Below, piece by piece: positions 1-5,471 of a stretch of DNA of 6,654 bases (its first letter is position 1; each line of letters opens with the position of its first letter). A program made the translations under genes and the position numbers. Under the pieces are notes generated by a model. It saw only the letters and a list, made by a program, of their open reading frames with translations. It made no database searches and was not told the DNA's origin. Origin of the DNA: JAHEJB01 sp041748175. Lineage in GTDB: Bacteria; Bacteroidota; Rhodothermia; Rhodothermales; Rubricoccaceae. The stretch lies in NCBI GenBank assembly GCA_041748175.1, contig JBGTDU010000121.1:1-6654 (forward strand). The letters run 5' to 3'.

Positions 1-88
1 AACGCGTTAGTTCAGCTGCAAGCACAGTATCACCATTGCGGCGAAGCCGCATCCGACAAGTGATTGTCAGTTGCAATGTTCGTTAGGC
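1..88 (-). other. attC recombination site of the DUF5655 cassette, left end cut by window edge
   Basis: On the minus strand the site opens with the R'' core GCCTAAC (82-88) and closes at the window edge with GTT (bases 1-3), the start of an R' core whose last four bases lie outside. Between them are imperfect complementary arms (AACG plus a CAACTG-like block near each end), a second arm pair (AGTATCAC with GTGATTGT), and a perfect central hairpin GCGGC-gaa-GCCGC. This layout of mirrored core boxes, imperfect arms and a central hairpin is that of an integron attC site. R'' matches the GTTAGGC at the 5' end of the same cassette (566-572). Confidence 0.8.
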
Positions 89-537
89 GCGCGTTTCGTG
101 GAGCGGAGGTGCTGCTGGTCGCCGACGAGGTACGCCTCGGCCAACCATGCGCGAAAATCGGCGTCGATGTCGCTGGGTTCGGTGAGTCGGAACGCGTGAA
201 GGTGGTTACGCGGCGAAAAGGTCTGAATTCGACGAAATCGCGGGTGCTGGAGACGGCGGGCGAGCACCACGTGACCGTCCAGCCAGTCCTTCCGAGGCGT
301 CACCTGGGCAAACGACATCCGAACTTGAAAAGCGATCCGAGTCTTCTCCGGAAGAATACGAACCGGCCCGATTGCGCGGACCTCAGCGACAACTTGGTTG
401 AAGAGCGCGCGGATCTCCGGCCGCTTTCCGCGAAAGTGATCGGCAAGTTCGTATCGACCGCACGCATGCGACTGATTGCGATTCGCGAAGTCGCGCCCAC
501 ACTTTTCGCAATGCCACAGAGCTGGTTGTTGTTTCAT
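67..537 (-). CDS. DUF5655 domain protein with N-terminal CCHC zinc-finger-like motif
   Basis: A 156-residue soluble protein. Residues 8-27 carry Cys10-x2-Cys13 and His24-x-Cys26 in a WHC-x2-CGR-x2-ANRNQ-x-HACG context, typical of the short zinc-binding N-terminus seen on some DUF5655 proteins. Residues about 35-145 fit the DUF5655 domain, including the HAFRLT segment near 113-118. The biochemical role of this family is unknown; nucleic-acid contact is only a guess from the zinc motif. The ATG at 537 lies 29 nt after the GTTAGGC core of the preceding attC, a normal cassette leader, and no good Shine-Dalgarno is visible. The C-terminus is odd: the frame runs through the R'' core of its own attC, so the last residues (APNEHCN) are encoded by the recombination site and translation stops at a TGA inside it. 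No signal peptide or membrane segment is seen. Confidence 0.85.
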   Translation of the reverse strand: MKQQPALWHCEKCGRDFANRNQSHACGRYELADHFRGKRPEIRALFNQVVAEVRAIGPVRILPEKTRIAFQVRMSFAQVTPRKDWLDGHVVLARRLQHPRFRRIQTFSPRNHLHAFRLTEPSDIDADFRAWLAEAYLVGDQQHLRSTKRAPNEHCN

Positions 538-565
538 CGCTGTGCCACCCGAACGCGTATGGCGC

Positions 566-652
566 GCCTAACGTTCGCCATAACCGGCGGGATTGGGCGA
601 CGCGCCATAGGCGCGTTGACCAAGACCGTCCGTGTTGATGGCGTTGTTAGCC
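566..652 (-). other. attC site of the HNH nuclease cassette
   Basis: Read on the minus strand it runs from R'' GGCTAAC (646-652) to R' GTTAGGC (566-572), 87 bp. The arms mirror each other closely: AACGCCATCAACACGG on one side and, as reverse complement of the other, CGTTCGCCATAACCGG, with unpaired extra bases as in bona fide attC hairpins. A second perfect hairpin, GGCGCG/CGCGCC type, lies near 601-616. The TAA of the HNH gene sits inside R''. The 5' end of the same cassette (1328-1337) repeats TTAGCCCTCA, the mirror of the DNA around this R''. Confidence 0.88.
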
Positions 653-1318
653 CTCATGTACGTTTGACTTGCCAAGGTTGCAGACAGAACAAAGGGTTTG
701 TAGATTTTCTAGCACGGTCTCACCGCCTTTACTCCAGGGGACTATGTGATCTACGTGCAGCTCGACGCCCGGTGACAACGCGGGACTTGCGCCGCACGCG
801 CAACAGGTGAAACGGTCTCGCTGAAGCACGCGCCAACGAAGACGAAGGGATGGGTCGCGGGACGTTCTTGTTTTTGGTTTGCCGTCTTCGAGTGATGCGG
901 GCGCCTCATTGGTGCTTTCATTCGCGTAGATAACAAATGCCTCCAATGCGGCGGTCCATGAGGTAAATCGCCGTTTGTACGGCCCCTGAGAAATCGAGGA
1001 AGGCGGTTTAGCTAGCTCACTACGTCGCGGTTGGCGACCGTAGTGTTGCCAAAGCGTCAGTATGTTCTCAAACAAACGATCATCGGCGATGTTTACTTCA
1101 TTTGATATCGTAAGGCCCGCCTTTGAGAGGGCACTATTCCAAGTGCCAAGGCGCTTAGCGAGGTTAGAATCGTCGAACTTTCCGAGCTCCCGATACTTTG
1201 GCATCGACACGGTCGATGCGCCAAGCATCTCGGCTACCCGCCGAAGGTCAGCGAGCAACTCCTCGTCACTCACAGGCTGCCCCGAAACACGCGCTAATTT
1301 GAATTTCTCTGACGTCAT
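647..1318 (-). CDS. HNH endonuclease with homing-endonuclease-associated repeats
   Basis: A 223-residue predicted DNA nuclease. The C-terminal HNH domain (about 154-220) shows Cys172-x2-Cys175, His188-x-Asp190-His191 followed by IVPWSKGG, Asn205, and Cys210-x2-Cys213-Asn214. These are the zinc-stabilised beta-beta-alpha-metal fold and the catalytic His of McrA-like HNH enzymes, and all look intact. The N-terminal half carries two tandem units, about 17-69 and 78-132, each with an LG.W..AL..AG-like end (RLGTWNSALSKAG; RFTSWTAALEAF). They resemble the homing-endonuclease-associated repeat, a likely DNA-binding module. The ATG at 1318 lies 14 nt inside the cassette from the attC core at 1332-1338; no strong ribosome site is seen. 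The stop TAA is part of the attC R'' core. The target is unknown: restriction of foreign DNA, homing-type cutting, or a role in DNA exchange are all possible inferences. Confidence 0.87.
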   Translation of the reverse strand: MTSEKFKLARVSGQPVSDEELLADLRRVAEMLGASTVSMPKYRELGKFDDSNLAKRLGTWNSALSKAGLTISNEVNIADDRLFENILTLWQHYGRQPRRSELAKPPSSISQGPYKRRFTSWTAALEAFVIYANESTNEAPASLEDGKPKTRTSRDPSLRLRWRVLQRDRFTCCACGASPALSPGVELHVDHIVPWSKGGETVLENLQTLCSVCNLGKSNVHEG

Positions 1319-1331
1319 GTACTTTTCTGAG

Positions 1332-1403
1332 GGCTAATGATTGGCATCAGCCGCGGCGGCTCATGATCGCGCTAGCCGCCGTCGGCTGCATGCCATGTTA
1401 GGC
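1332..1403 (-). other. attC site of the cysteine synthase cassette, with mutated R' core
   Basis: The site runs from R'' GCCTAAC (1397-1403) to the box ATTAGCC (1332-1338), 72 bp. The arms TGGCATGCAGCC and, mirrored, TTGGCATCAGCC match with one extra base, and an inner GGCGGCTAGC/GAGCCGCC pair makes the central hairpin. The R' box has A instead of the expected G at the crossover position (ATT instead of GTT). The TAA of the cysteine synthase gene lies within R''. Confidence 0.8.
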
Positions 1404-2345
1404 GCCGGGCTTGCCAGTGTAAATATCCGTGCTCAGGTAGCGCAGTCCCGAGTCTACGATCAGGGTGGCCACCGTCGTACTAGGCCCGAGTTGCTGTGCC
1501 ACCCTAATCGCGGCGACGACATTCGCGCCAGACGAAGCACCAGCAAAAATCCCTTCCTCGCGGGCCAATCGCCGAGTCATATCCTTCGCGTCCTCGGTCG
1601 TAACTGTGTGGATTTCGGTGACGAGGCCGGGCTCCCACAGCGGCGGGATGAACCCAATTCCGATGCCTTCGATCTTGTGCGAACCGGATGGCTTTCCCGA
1701 GAGGACCGCGGATTCCGCCGGTTCGACGGCGACAATCCGAATCCGATCGTTGTGGGCCCACAAGGACCTCGTCACGCCATGAATCGAGTGAGCCGTGCTG
1801 ACGGAGTGCACGAACGCCTCAAGCTGACCGCCGGTCTGCTTCCAGATTTCTTCGCCGAGAGGGAGATAGCCCTCGATGGCGTCGTGGTTATTGAGTTGAT
1901 CGCAGTACCAGTGGTGGGGCCGCTTGCTGATGTCGGCCGCGGTGCTGATCATCGCTTTGATCAGGGTCTCCGTAATCCGCTTGTTGTCGCTGGGCACATC
2001 CGTCACGTTCGCCCCGAACGCTTGCATCGTCCGCCGCTTCTCATCGCTGAACGCATCAGAAAACACGATTTCGAGACCGTATCCTCGTGCAGCGCATACG
2101 AACGCCAACGAAATGCCGGTCGTCCCGGCCGTGTACTCGACGACGGTCCCACCAGGTTCGAGCCGTCCGCTCGCCTCCGCCCGTTCGATGGCCGCTTTGG
2201 CCATCCGATCCTTCATGCTCCCAGTCGGATTCGCCCACTCCAGTTTCGCGACGACGCGTCCCGAGCCCGGGGGGACGACCTTCTGGAGTTCGACCAGTGG
2301 TGTGTTGCCAATCCCGCCAAGTACGCTTTGGATACTCGTGATCAT
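1398..2345 (-). CDS. PLP-dependent cysteine synthase family protein
   Basis: A 315-residue cytosolic fold-type II PLP enzyme related to CysK/CysM and cystathionine beta-synthase. Members typically perform beta-replacement on O-acetylserine, O-phosphoserine or serine. Numbering from the ATG at 2345: the GNTPLV motif is near 13-18, and the PLP Schiff-base lysine is Lys45 in NPTGSMKDR. The phosphate/substrate loop is TAGTTG (72-77), where classical enzymes have TSGNTG, so the usual Asn is Thr. A C-terminal GASSG loop (about 266-270) and DSGLRYLSTD (about 294-303) complete the fold. The length is normal. A GTG at 2348 would add one residue, but GAGG sits five bases before the ATG, favouring 2345. 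The reaction and substrate cannot be fixed, and the loop change suggests a subfamily distinct from housekeeping CysK. It is a single-gene cassette; a candidate promoter lies upstream at 2526-2555. Confidence 0.92.
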   Translation of the reverse strand: MITSIQSVLGGIGNTPLVELQKVVPPGSGRVVAKLEWANPTGSMKDRMAKAAIERAEASGRLEPGGTVVEYTAGTTGISLAFVCAARGYGLEIVFSDAFSDEKRRTMQAFGANVTDVPSDNKRITETLIKAMISTAADISKRPHHWYCDQLNNHDAIEGYLPLGEEIWKQTGGQLEAFVHSVSTAHSIHGVTRSLWAHNDRIRIVAVEPAESAVLSGKPSGSHKIEGIGIGFIPPLWEPGLVTEIHTVTTEDAKDMTRRLAREEGIFAGASSGANVVAAIRVAQQLGPSTTVATLIVDSGLRYLSTDIYTGKPGA

Positions 2346-2364
2346 CACCGCCTCAGTTTCGTGC

Positions 2365-2496
2365 GCCTAACTACTGTTTATCCCTACACGGTACACATAA
2401 CACGCAGCTTGGCGGGGGAGCAACGCATTTGTTACGAAGCGGATCGGGCATGGGGTTGAGCGTTATCGCTACTGTGTACGGATAAGACGCGGTGGC
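2365..2496 (-). other. Probable attC site of a gene-less cassette
   Basis: The R' core GTTAGGC (2365-2371 on the plus strand reads GCCTAAC) is canonical and begins the cysteine synthase cassette. The arms TTATCCCTACAC (2378-2389) and GTGTACGGATAA (2474-2485) are complementary at 11 of 12 positions. The far R'' box should lie near 2490-2496 (plus CGGTGGC) but is degenerate, so that boundary is uncertain. GTTATCG at 2462-2468 is an alternative inner end. Confidence 0.5.
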
Positions 2497-2525
2497 GTCA
2501 GTGAGGTCCATCGCGTCTTCCCACC

Positions 2526-2555
2526 ATTATAGTCGTCCGCGCGGGTACCAGGCAA
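2526..2555 (-). promoter_or_regulatory. Candidate sigma-70-type promoter reading towards the cysteine synthase gene
   Basis: On the minus strand TTGCCT (2550-2555), an 18-bp spacer, then a perfect TATAAT (2526-2531). Transcription would start near 2519 and run leftwards through the attC site into the cysteine synthase gene, and possibly on to the HNH and DUF5655 genes. The -10 box is consensus and the -35 box matches 4 of 6. It is the only recognisable signal in the short body between the two attC-like sites. Confidence 0.45.
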
Positions 2556-2558
2556 CAG

Positions 2559-2694
2559 CTCCAACCCTCCAAAGCTTCTCGATCAGGTGCGGCAGGCATG
2601 CCCGACGCGCCACCTGAGCATTCGGGCCGGGAAGACGTATGCGCGTTTGATGCTCCGCCGGTCTCGTAGTGTCCGCCGAAGCCGAAAGTTATGC
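2559..2694 (-). other. attC site of the VOC-protein cassette, inner boundary uncertain
   Basis: The R'' core GCATAAC (2688-2694) is well supported: it contains the TAA stop of the VOC gene and is the exact mirror of GTTATGC at the 5' end of that cassette (3144-3150). The other end is less clear. The plus-strand box CTCCAAC (2559-2565) followed by an AGCTTCTCG-like arm can pair with the GGCTTCGG arm beside R''. GCCACCT near 2608 is a shorter alternative. An internal TCAGGTGCG/CGCCACCTGA hairpin lies near 2583-2617. Confidence 0.5.
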
Positions 2695-3117
2695 GGCCCT
2701 CGTTGGCTCGCTGTTTTGGGCACGCTCAAAGAACGTGATCAGATTGCCATCCGGGTCCAGAACGCCGAACTCCAGCGTGCCCCACGGCATCTCTTCGAGT
2801 TGCCCGTTGGGGTGCAGAATCCCGAGCGGTTGGAGCACTCGATGTAGATCGTCCACGGCCTCAACGCCGATCCGGCAACTGTGGGTGCCAGCGATGAATG
2901 ACTCGGCCCCGGATACCACGGGGTGCGCCCCGTCGCGGGTCCGCCAGCGCTCGTCATTGGCAACCCAGAGGTGAATCTCCACCGCGTCGCGTAGGAGCTT
3001 GGTGAACCCCTCCTTTCGGAAGACGACGGTGAATCCAAGCTGATCGCGGTAGAAGGCGGTGCCTTGTTCCTGGTCTCGAACCGGGAGTGCCGGGACGGCA
3101 TGCAACAGCTTCGTCAT
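2689..3117 (-). CDS. VOC-superfamily protein, glyoxalase/bleomycin-resistance-like
   Basis: A 142-residue cytosolic protein of the vicinal-oxygen-chelate fold, two beta-alpha-beta3 halves. Residues 1-29 read as the first strand plus helix (AVPALPVRD, then AFYRDQLGF). EIHLW (47-51) and the C-terminal PWGTLEFGVLDPDGNLITFFE (111-131) are typical of the bleomycin-resistance-like branch. Members either bind and sequester drugs such as bleomycin as dimers or are metal-dependent enzymes; the sequence does not decide between these, so drug resistance is only a possibility. The ATG at 3117 is preceded by AGGAG eight bases upstream, a good ribosome site. It is a single-gene cassette: its 5' core GTTATGC (3144-3150) and the R'' at its 3' end match exactly. 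The TAA stop lies within R''. Confidence 0.88.
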   Translation of the reverse strand: MTKLLHAVPALPVRDQEQGTAFYRDQLGFTVVFRKEGFTKLLRDAVEIHLWVANDERWRTRDGAHPVVSGAESFIAGTHSCRIGVEAVDDLHRVLQPLGILHPNGQLEEMPWGTLEFGVLDPDGNLITFFERAQNSEPTRAA

Positions 3118-3143
3118 GGATTTTCTCCTAGGTGATTAAGGCG

Positions 3144-3270
3144 GCATAACAATTTGCGGCTCCCCGCGATAGGCTGAGGGGCAAGAGATAGCCCGAAGCT
3201 ATGAAAGCGCCGAAGCCTTGCCAATCTGGCAACGTTGACGCCTATCGTCGCCTTCAGCGGCGATTTATAC
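3144..3270 (-). other. attC site of the broken DUF1579-like cassette
   Basis: About 127 bp, similar in length to long chromosomal attC sites. One end is R' GTTATGC (3144-3150). The other is a degenerate R'' GTATAAA (3264-3270). The terminal arms GGCGGCATAACAATTTGCGG and, mirrored, GGCGGTATAAATCGCCGC correspond with a few unpaired bases. An internal perfect pair CGATAGGC (3167-3174) with GCCTATCG (3240-3247), and GGGCAAG with CTTGCC further in, make a long hairpin. Confidence 0.7.
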
Positions 3271-3286
3271 CGCCTTGGACTACCGG

Positions 3287-3798
3287 CTACAAGACTCGCG
3301 TCATTTCGGAATCGTAGCCCCCGCCGCCCGGAGACACCCACGCACCCGTGAATACGTCGCCGGTTTCGTCGAACGTCCCTTGGAAGTACGCCGGGGACCC
3401 CCGCGCGCCTTCCGAGATCGTGAGCGTATTGCCGTCGAGTTCGTACGTGTAGTCGAGCGTGTGGCCCCTGCTGTCATAGAACCGCGACTTGACATCGTCG
3501 CTGGGCTCCTCGCCAAACGGGCGGAGGTTGCCGATCACTTCCAGGCCATGGATGGACTGCCCGTACTGCTCCAAGTCAACGCGACGGAGCAGAGAGTAGC
3601 TACCCTCCATTCAGTCGTAGACGACGGTGCTTTTGGCACCGTCGGAGACCTTCCAACTGCCAATGAGCCTGTCGAGAGCACGCAGAGCGGGCAAGGGGTG
3701 GGGATTGGTGGGTCGGATTCCACAGAGTCAAGGGATAAGCAAGGGAAGAGAAATACCGCCAGCGTGAGGTGGCAGAACAGAGGGCCGCTCACCGGCAT
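3287..3798 (-). pseudogene. DUF1579-like protein gene, broken by a frame change and an in-frame UGA
   Basis: The intact C-terminal part (ATG at 3610 to TAG at 3287, 107 residues) contains DLEQYGQSIHGLEVIG, SRFYDSRGHTLDYTYELDG and AYFQGTFDETGDVFTGAWV-like segments of a small beta-rich family close to DUF1579, whose function is unknown. The same frame continues upstream as ALRALDRLIGSWKVSDG...VVYD, the usual start of this family, but a TGA at 3611-3613 interrupts it where relatives have Trp (a W-MEG context), a one-base change from TGG. Further upstream that frame has no ATG or GTG before a TGA at 3728-3730. An ATG at 3798 in another frame encodes a hydrophobic, signal-peptide-like start (MPVSGPLFCHLTLAVFLFPC) 16 nt from the attC core. 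Joining it needs a frame change around the G-runs at 3689-3712. The shorter 107-residue piece could still be made, but the gene looks dead. UGA read-through or sequence error are alternatives. Confidence 0.72.
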
Positions 3799-3813
3799 GG
3801 GGCGGGCGGACAG

Positions 3814-3882
3814 GGTGAACGAGGGACAGAATATGCAAGCGCCGGGACTTGACTTCTACCTAATAACAGCGGCGGGTTAGGT
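3814..3882 (-). other. Probable attC site of the toxin-antitoxin cassette
   Basis: R'' ACCTAAC (3876-3882) is canonical and matches, except for one base, the GTTAGGC at the 5' end of the toxin-antitoxin cassette (4478-4484). A central hairpin CAAG-cgccggga-CTTG (3837-3852) lies near the middle. The R' box is best placed at GTTCACC (plus GGTGAAC, 3814-3820) but is degenerate. A short palindrome, ACCTAA (3858-3863) with TTAGGT (3877-3882), overlaps the R'' end. Confidence 0.5.
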
Positions 3883-3901
3883 GCACGACGAGCTTGTGGG
3901 C

Positions 3902-4198
3902 TTATAAATTTTCGAGCTCCCCTGGAAGGTGCCGTCTCTCATGGACCACCGCCAGCTGGTCAAGCCGGTCCTCCAGCACCCGGTAGATCAGCCGGTACGG
4001 GCGCTCTATCAACTCCCGCACGTCGTCTCGCTGGTACTCCGGCACGCGGCGGCCCGAGTGCGGGAACGGCTCCAACTGCTCCGAGCGCGAGATCAGACAG
4101 TCTACTACTCGGTCGGCGTACACCTCCGAGGTGATCCGGAATTGTTCGCGCAGTTGGAGCAGGTGGTCGAACGCCCGGTTCGTCCAAACCACCCTCAT
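3902..4198 (-). CDS. RelE/ParE-family toxin
   Basis: A 98-residue basic protein with the hallmarks of the RelE/ParE fold: an N-terminal strand and helix (VVWTNRAFDHLLQLREQF), a middle helix, PHSGRRVPE (46-54), VREL (60-63), YRLIYRV (68-74), and a C-terminal VVHERRHLP (84-92). Family members either cut mRNA on the ribosome or poison DNA gyrase; the fragment does not tell which. The start ATG overlaps the antitoxin stop as ATGA (4195-4198), indicating translational coupling and one operon with antitoxin first. TAA at 3902-3904 lies about 20 bases before the attC R'' core. In chromosomal integrons such pairs are common and are thought to discourage loss of the array. Confidence 0.92.
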   Translation of the reverse strand: MRVVWTNRAFDHLLQLREQFRITSEVYADRVVDCLISRSEQLEPFPHSGRRVPEYQRDDVRELIERPYRLIYRVLEDRLDQLAVVHERRHLPGELENL

Positions 4199-4404
4199 GA
4201 GGAGCCGCTCGATGAAGCCGACCTAGGCAGGCCAAGTCGGGCGCGAACCTCCTCCACGGGGATCACCCGGTCGGCCTCGCCGTCGGCGAGGCCCTGTTCA
4301 ACGGCTTGGCGCACGTAGAGCCCGTACATAAGGTCCTCCCAAGTGGCTTCCTCCGGCAGCGTGTCGATCAGCCGGTGGGCTTCCTCTTTGATGATGGCTG
4401 CCAT
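4195..4404 (-). CDS. Antitoxin partner of the RelE/ParE toxin
   Basis: A 69-residue acidic protein. The N-terminal part (IKEEAHRLIDTLPEEATWEDLMYGLYVRQAVEQGL, given here in outline from residue 5) is a predicted helix-rich DNA-binding or dimerisation region. The central PVEEVRARLGLP segment (49-60) is the usual end of this antitoxin type, found beside RelE/ParE toxins. A Ser-rich tail follows. It should neutralise the toxin by direct binding and repress its own operon, as is typical for type II systems. The ATG at 4404 has no good Shine-Dalgarno. The 74-bp leader back to the cassette end at 4478 could carry the operon's own promoter, but I see no convincing -35/-10 pair. Confidence 0.85.
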   Translation of the reverse strand: MAAIIKEEAHRLIDTLPEEATWEDLMYGLYVRQAVEQGLADGEADRVIPVEEVRARLGLPRSASSSGSS

Positions 4405-4477
4405 GGTGGTGGAGTTGGGTGCAACACTCCAAGTTACGCAACCTGGGGGAGGCTGATCCTGAGTGCGAGGCGAGTGG

Positions 4478-4633
4478 GCCTAACAGACGGCCGCTCAGCC
4501 GCAGCACGCTGACGACTGGCGGTGTGGACGAGGCAACGTAGACGCCGCCGCTCTTTCAAGCAGAGAATCGAAGCTTGGTGTTGACACAGCCGCGGATTAC
4601 GCGGCACCCCGGACATTGCCGAGCTACTTACGC
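4478..4633 (-). other. Probable attC site of the DUF4242 cassette
   Basis: R' GTTAGGC (4478-4484) is canonical. The R'' end is placed at GCGTAAG (4627-4633), degenerate, because it holds the TAA stop of the DUF4242 gene exactly as in three other cassettes of this array. Arms next to the cores (GGCCGTCTGTTAGGC with TGCCGAGCTACTTACGCC) match imperfectly. At 156 bp it is long. Its left half shares a 16-bp block (4494-4509) and a 20-bp block (4526-4545) with the next attC (4983-4998 and 5011-5030). A GCCGCG-gatta-CGCGGC hairpin lies at 4589-4605. Confidence 0.6.
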
Positions 4634-4903
4634 CTCAGCGGTCGTCGGGTCAATGATCGCTTTGACTTCCATGACCTCGTTGGCGGGGAATCCCGCCTGC
4701 TGAGCGTGCTCGCGGATGAGGTCTTCGCTAGGCGCGATGTAGATGCAGTGGATCGTGTCGCCAGTGACGTAGCTCTGCACCCACTGGATCTGGGGGCCGA
4801 GGTTTTGGAGCACCCCGCAGGACTTCTGCGAAGCCCCCTGGAGGTCTTGCGCGGACATGTTCCCGGCTCCTGGGATCTCACGCTTGATGAGGTACTTGGG
4901 CAT
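4628..4903 (-). CDS. DUF4242 / SCO4226-like small protein
   Basis: A 91-residue cytosolic protein spanning a whole DUF4242 domain: MPKYLIKREIPGAG at the start, a helix with SQKSCGVLQNLG (25-36), QIQWVQSYVTGD (38-49), IYIAPSEDLIREHA (54-67), GFPANEV (71-77) and IIDPTTAEA at the end. The family has a ferredoxin-like fold. One member, Streptomyces SCO4226, has been described as nickel-binding; whether this protein binds metal is unknown. The ATG at 4903 is chosen over an upstream in-frame ATG at 4996 because AGAGGTGA lies right before it and homology begins there; the upstream extension overlaps the attC site. The stop TAA is part of the R'' core of its attC. A single-gene cassette. Confidence 0.88.
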   Translation of the reverse strand: MPKYLIKREIPGAGNMSAQDLQGASQKSCGVLQNLGPQIQWVQSYVTGDTIHCIYIAPSEDLIREHAQQAGFPANEVMEVKAIIDPTTAEA

Positions 4904-4966
4904 GGGGTCACCTCTTTGGGTTTGGAGGAGGGAAGGGCAAAGTAAAGCGCGGCAGTCGCTTGTGCC

Positions 4967-5090
4967 GCAGAACAGTTTGCCACTCAGCCGCAGCACGCGG
5001 AGGAGCGGTTGGACGAGGCAACGTAGACGCTGGCGGTGGAAAGTGGCAAGGCGCTAGAGCGTGCTGTCGGCCTGCAGTGGCGGGTTCTAC
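4967..5090 (-). other. attC site of the membrane-protein cassette with non-canonical cores
   Basis: The arms match strikingly. The minus-strand GCGTGCTGCGGCTGAGTGGC next to the left core and plus-strand GCGTGCTGTCGGCCTGCAGTGGC next to the right core are the same apart from three extra bases in one copy, the extrahelical bases expected of attC. The cores are GTTCTGC (plus GCAGAAC, 4967-4973) and GTAGAAC (plus GTTCTAC, 5084-5090), which depart from GTTRRRY but complement each other. Total 124 bp. Its left half is paralogous to the neighbouring attC at 4478-4633. Confidence 0.82.
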
Positions 5091-5100
5091 GGCGCCCTAC

Positions 5101-5445
5101 CTACGATTGACTGAATGCATAGATCACTGCGCCGCCGAGCACCAGCACGTGTAGAAAGGCAGGCGTGAGGAGAAGGGCCACCTGACGTAGCCGCCGATGC
5201 CGATCAGGATCGCCGCTGTCCCTACTCCTGACGCGGTACTCCATCAGGAGAACGACAGAGGCGAGGAAGGCAACGCCGGTCACGCCGCCGACCATGATTG
5301 CCCACATCCCGCTCGGGAACGACTGGTAGAGCGGAGCGCCAGCGGCCGGAAGGAGCGCGAAGTAGCCGACCCATAGCACGACGATCCCAGCTACCGTGGC
5401 GACCGCAGTTGCCCGCGCCCAAGTGAAGGTGCGTGATCCGACCAC
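5101..5445 (-). CDS. Small three-helix inner-membrane protein of unknown family
   Basis: I do not recognise this family. From the GTG at 5445 the product is 114 residues with three hydrophobic segments, about 12-36, 47-68 and 87-111. A basic loop (RVRSRDSGDPDRHRRLR, about 71-87) between the second and third suggests N-in, C-out topology by the positive-inside rule. The open frame continues upstream to an ATG at 5631, but that extension is compositionally different, translates straight through the hairpins at 5485-5621 and crosses the cassette end at 5477-5483, so I reject it. GTG at 5445 lies 32 nt after the core, in the normal cassette range, though without a visible ribosome site. The stop TAG lies ten bases before the attC R'' core. 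Perfect 12-bp inverted repeats flank the gene (5084-5095 and 5472-5483). Confidence 0.6.
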   Translation of the reverse strand: MVGSRTFTWARATAVATVAGIVVLWVGYFALLPAAGAPLYQSFPSGMWAIMVGGVTGVAFLASVVLLMEYRVRSRDSGDPDRHRRLRQVALLLTPAFLHVLVLGGAVIYAFSQS

Positions 5446-5471
5446 AATGGGAGAAGGTGCAAGGATGGCGA

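Noticed and set aside
64..810. Long plus-strand open frame over the DUF5655 gene and attC
   Set aside because: It lies opposite recognised minus-strand genes, has no family resemblance, and would cross a recombination site.
1341..2459. Plus-strand open frame of 372 codons over the cysteine synthase gene
   Set aside because: It is an antisense frame of a clearly recognised PLP enzyme; its Arg/Asp/Pro-rich translation is typical of GC-rich shadow frames.
3275..3880. Plus-strand open frame over the broken DUF1579-like gene
   Set aside because: The family resemblance is on the minus strand, and the plus frame shows no domain.
4414..4420. GTTGGGT box and GTTACGC (4433-4439) as further attC cores
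   Set aside because: They sit in the antitoxin leader without complementary arms at a suitable distance.
4581..4586. Consensus -35 box TTGACA on the plus strand
   Set aside because: No -10 box lies at a proper distance and no plus-strand gene follows; it falls inside an attC site.
4904..4996. Upstream start of the DUF4242 gene at 4996
   Set aside because: It would lie in the attC site, lacks a ribosome site, and adds residues before the conserved start.
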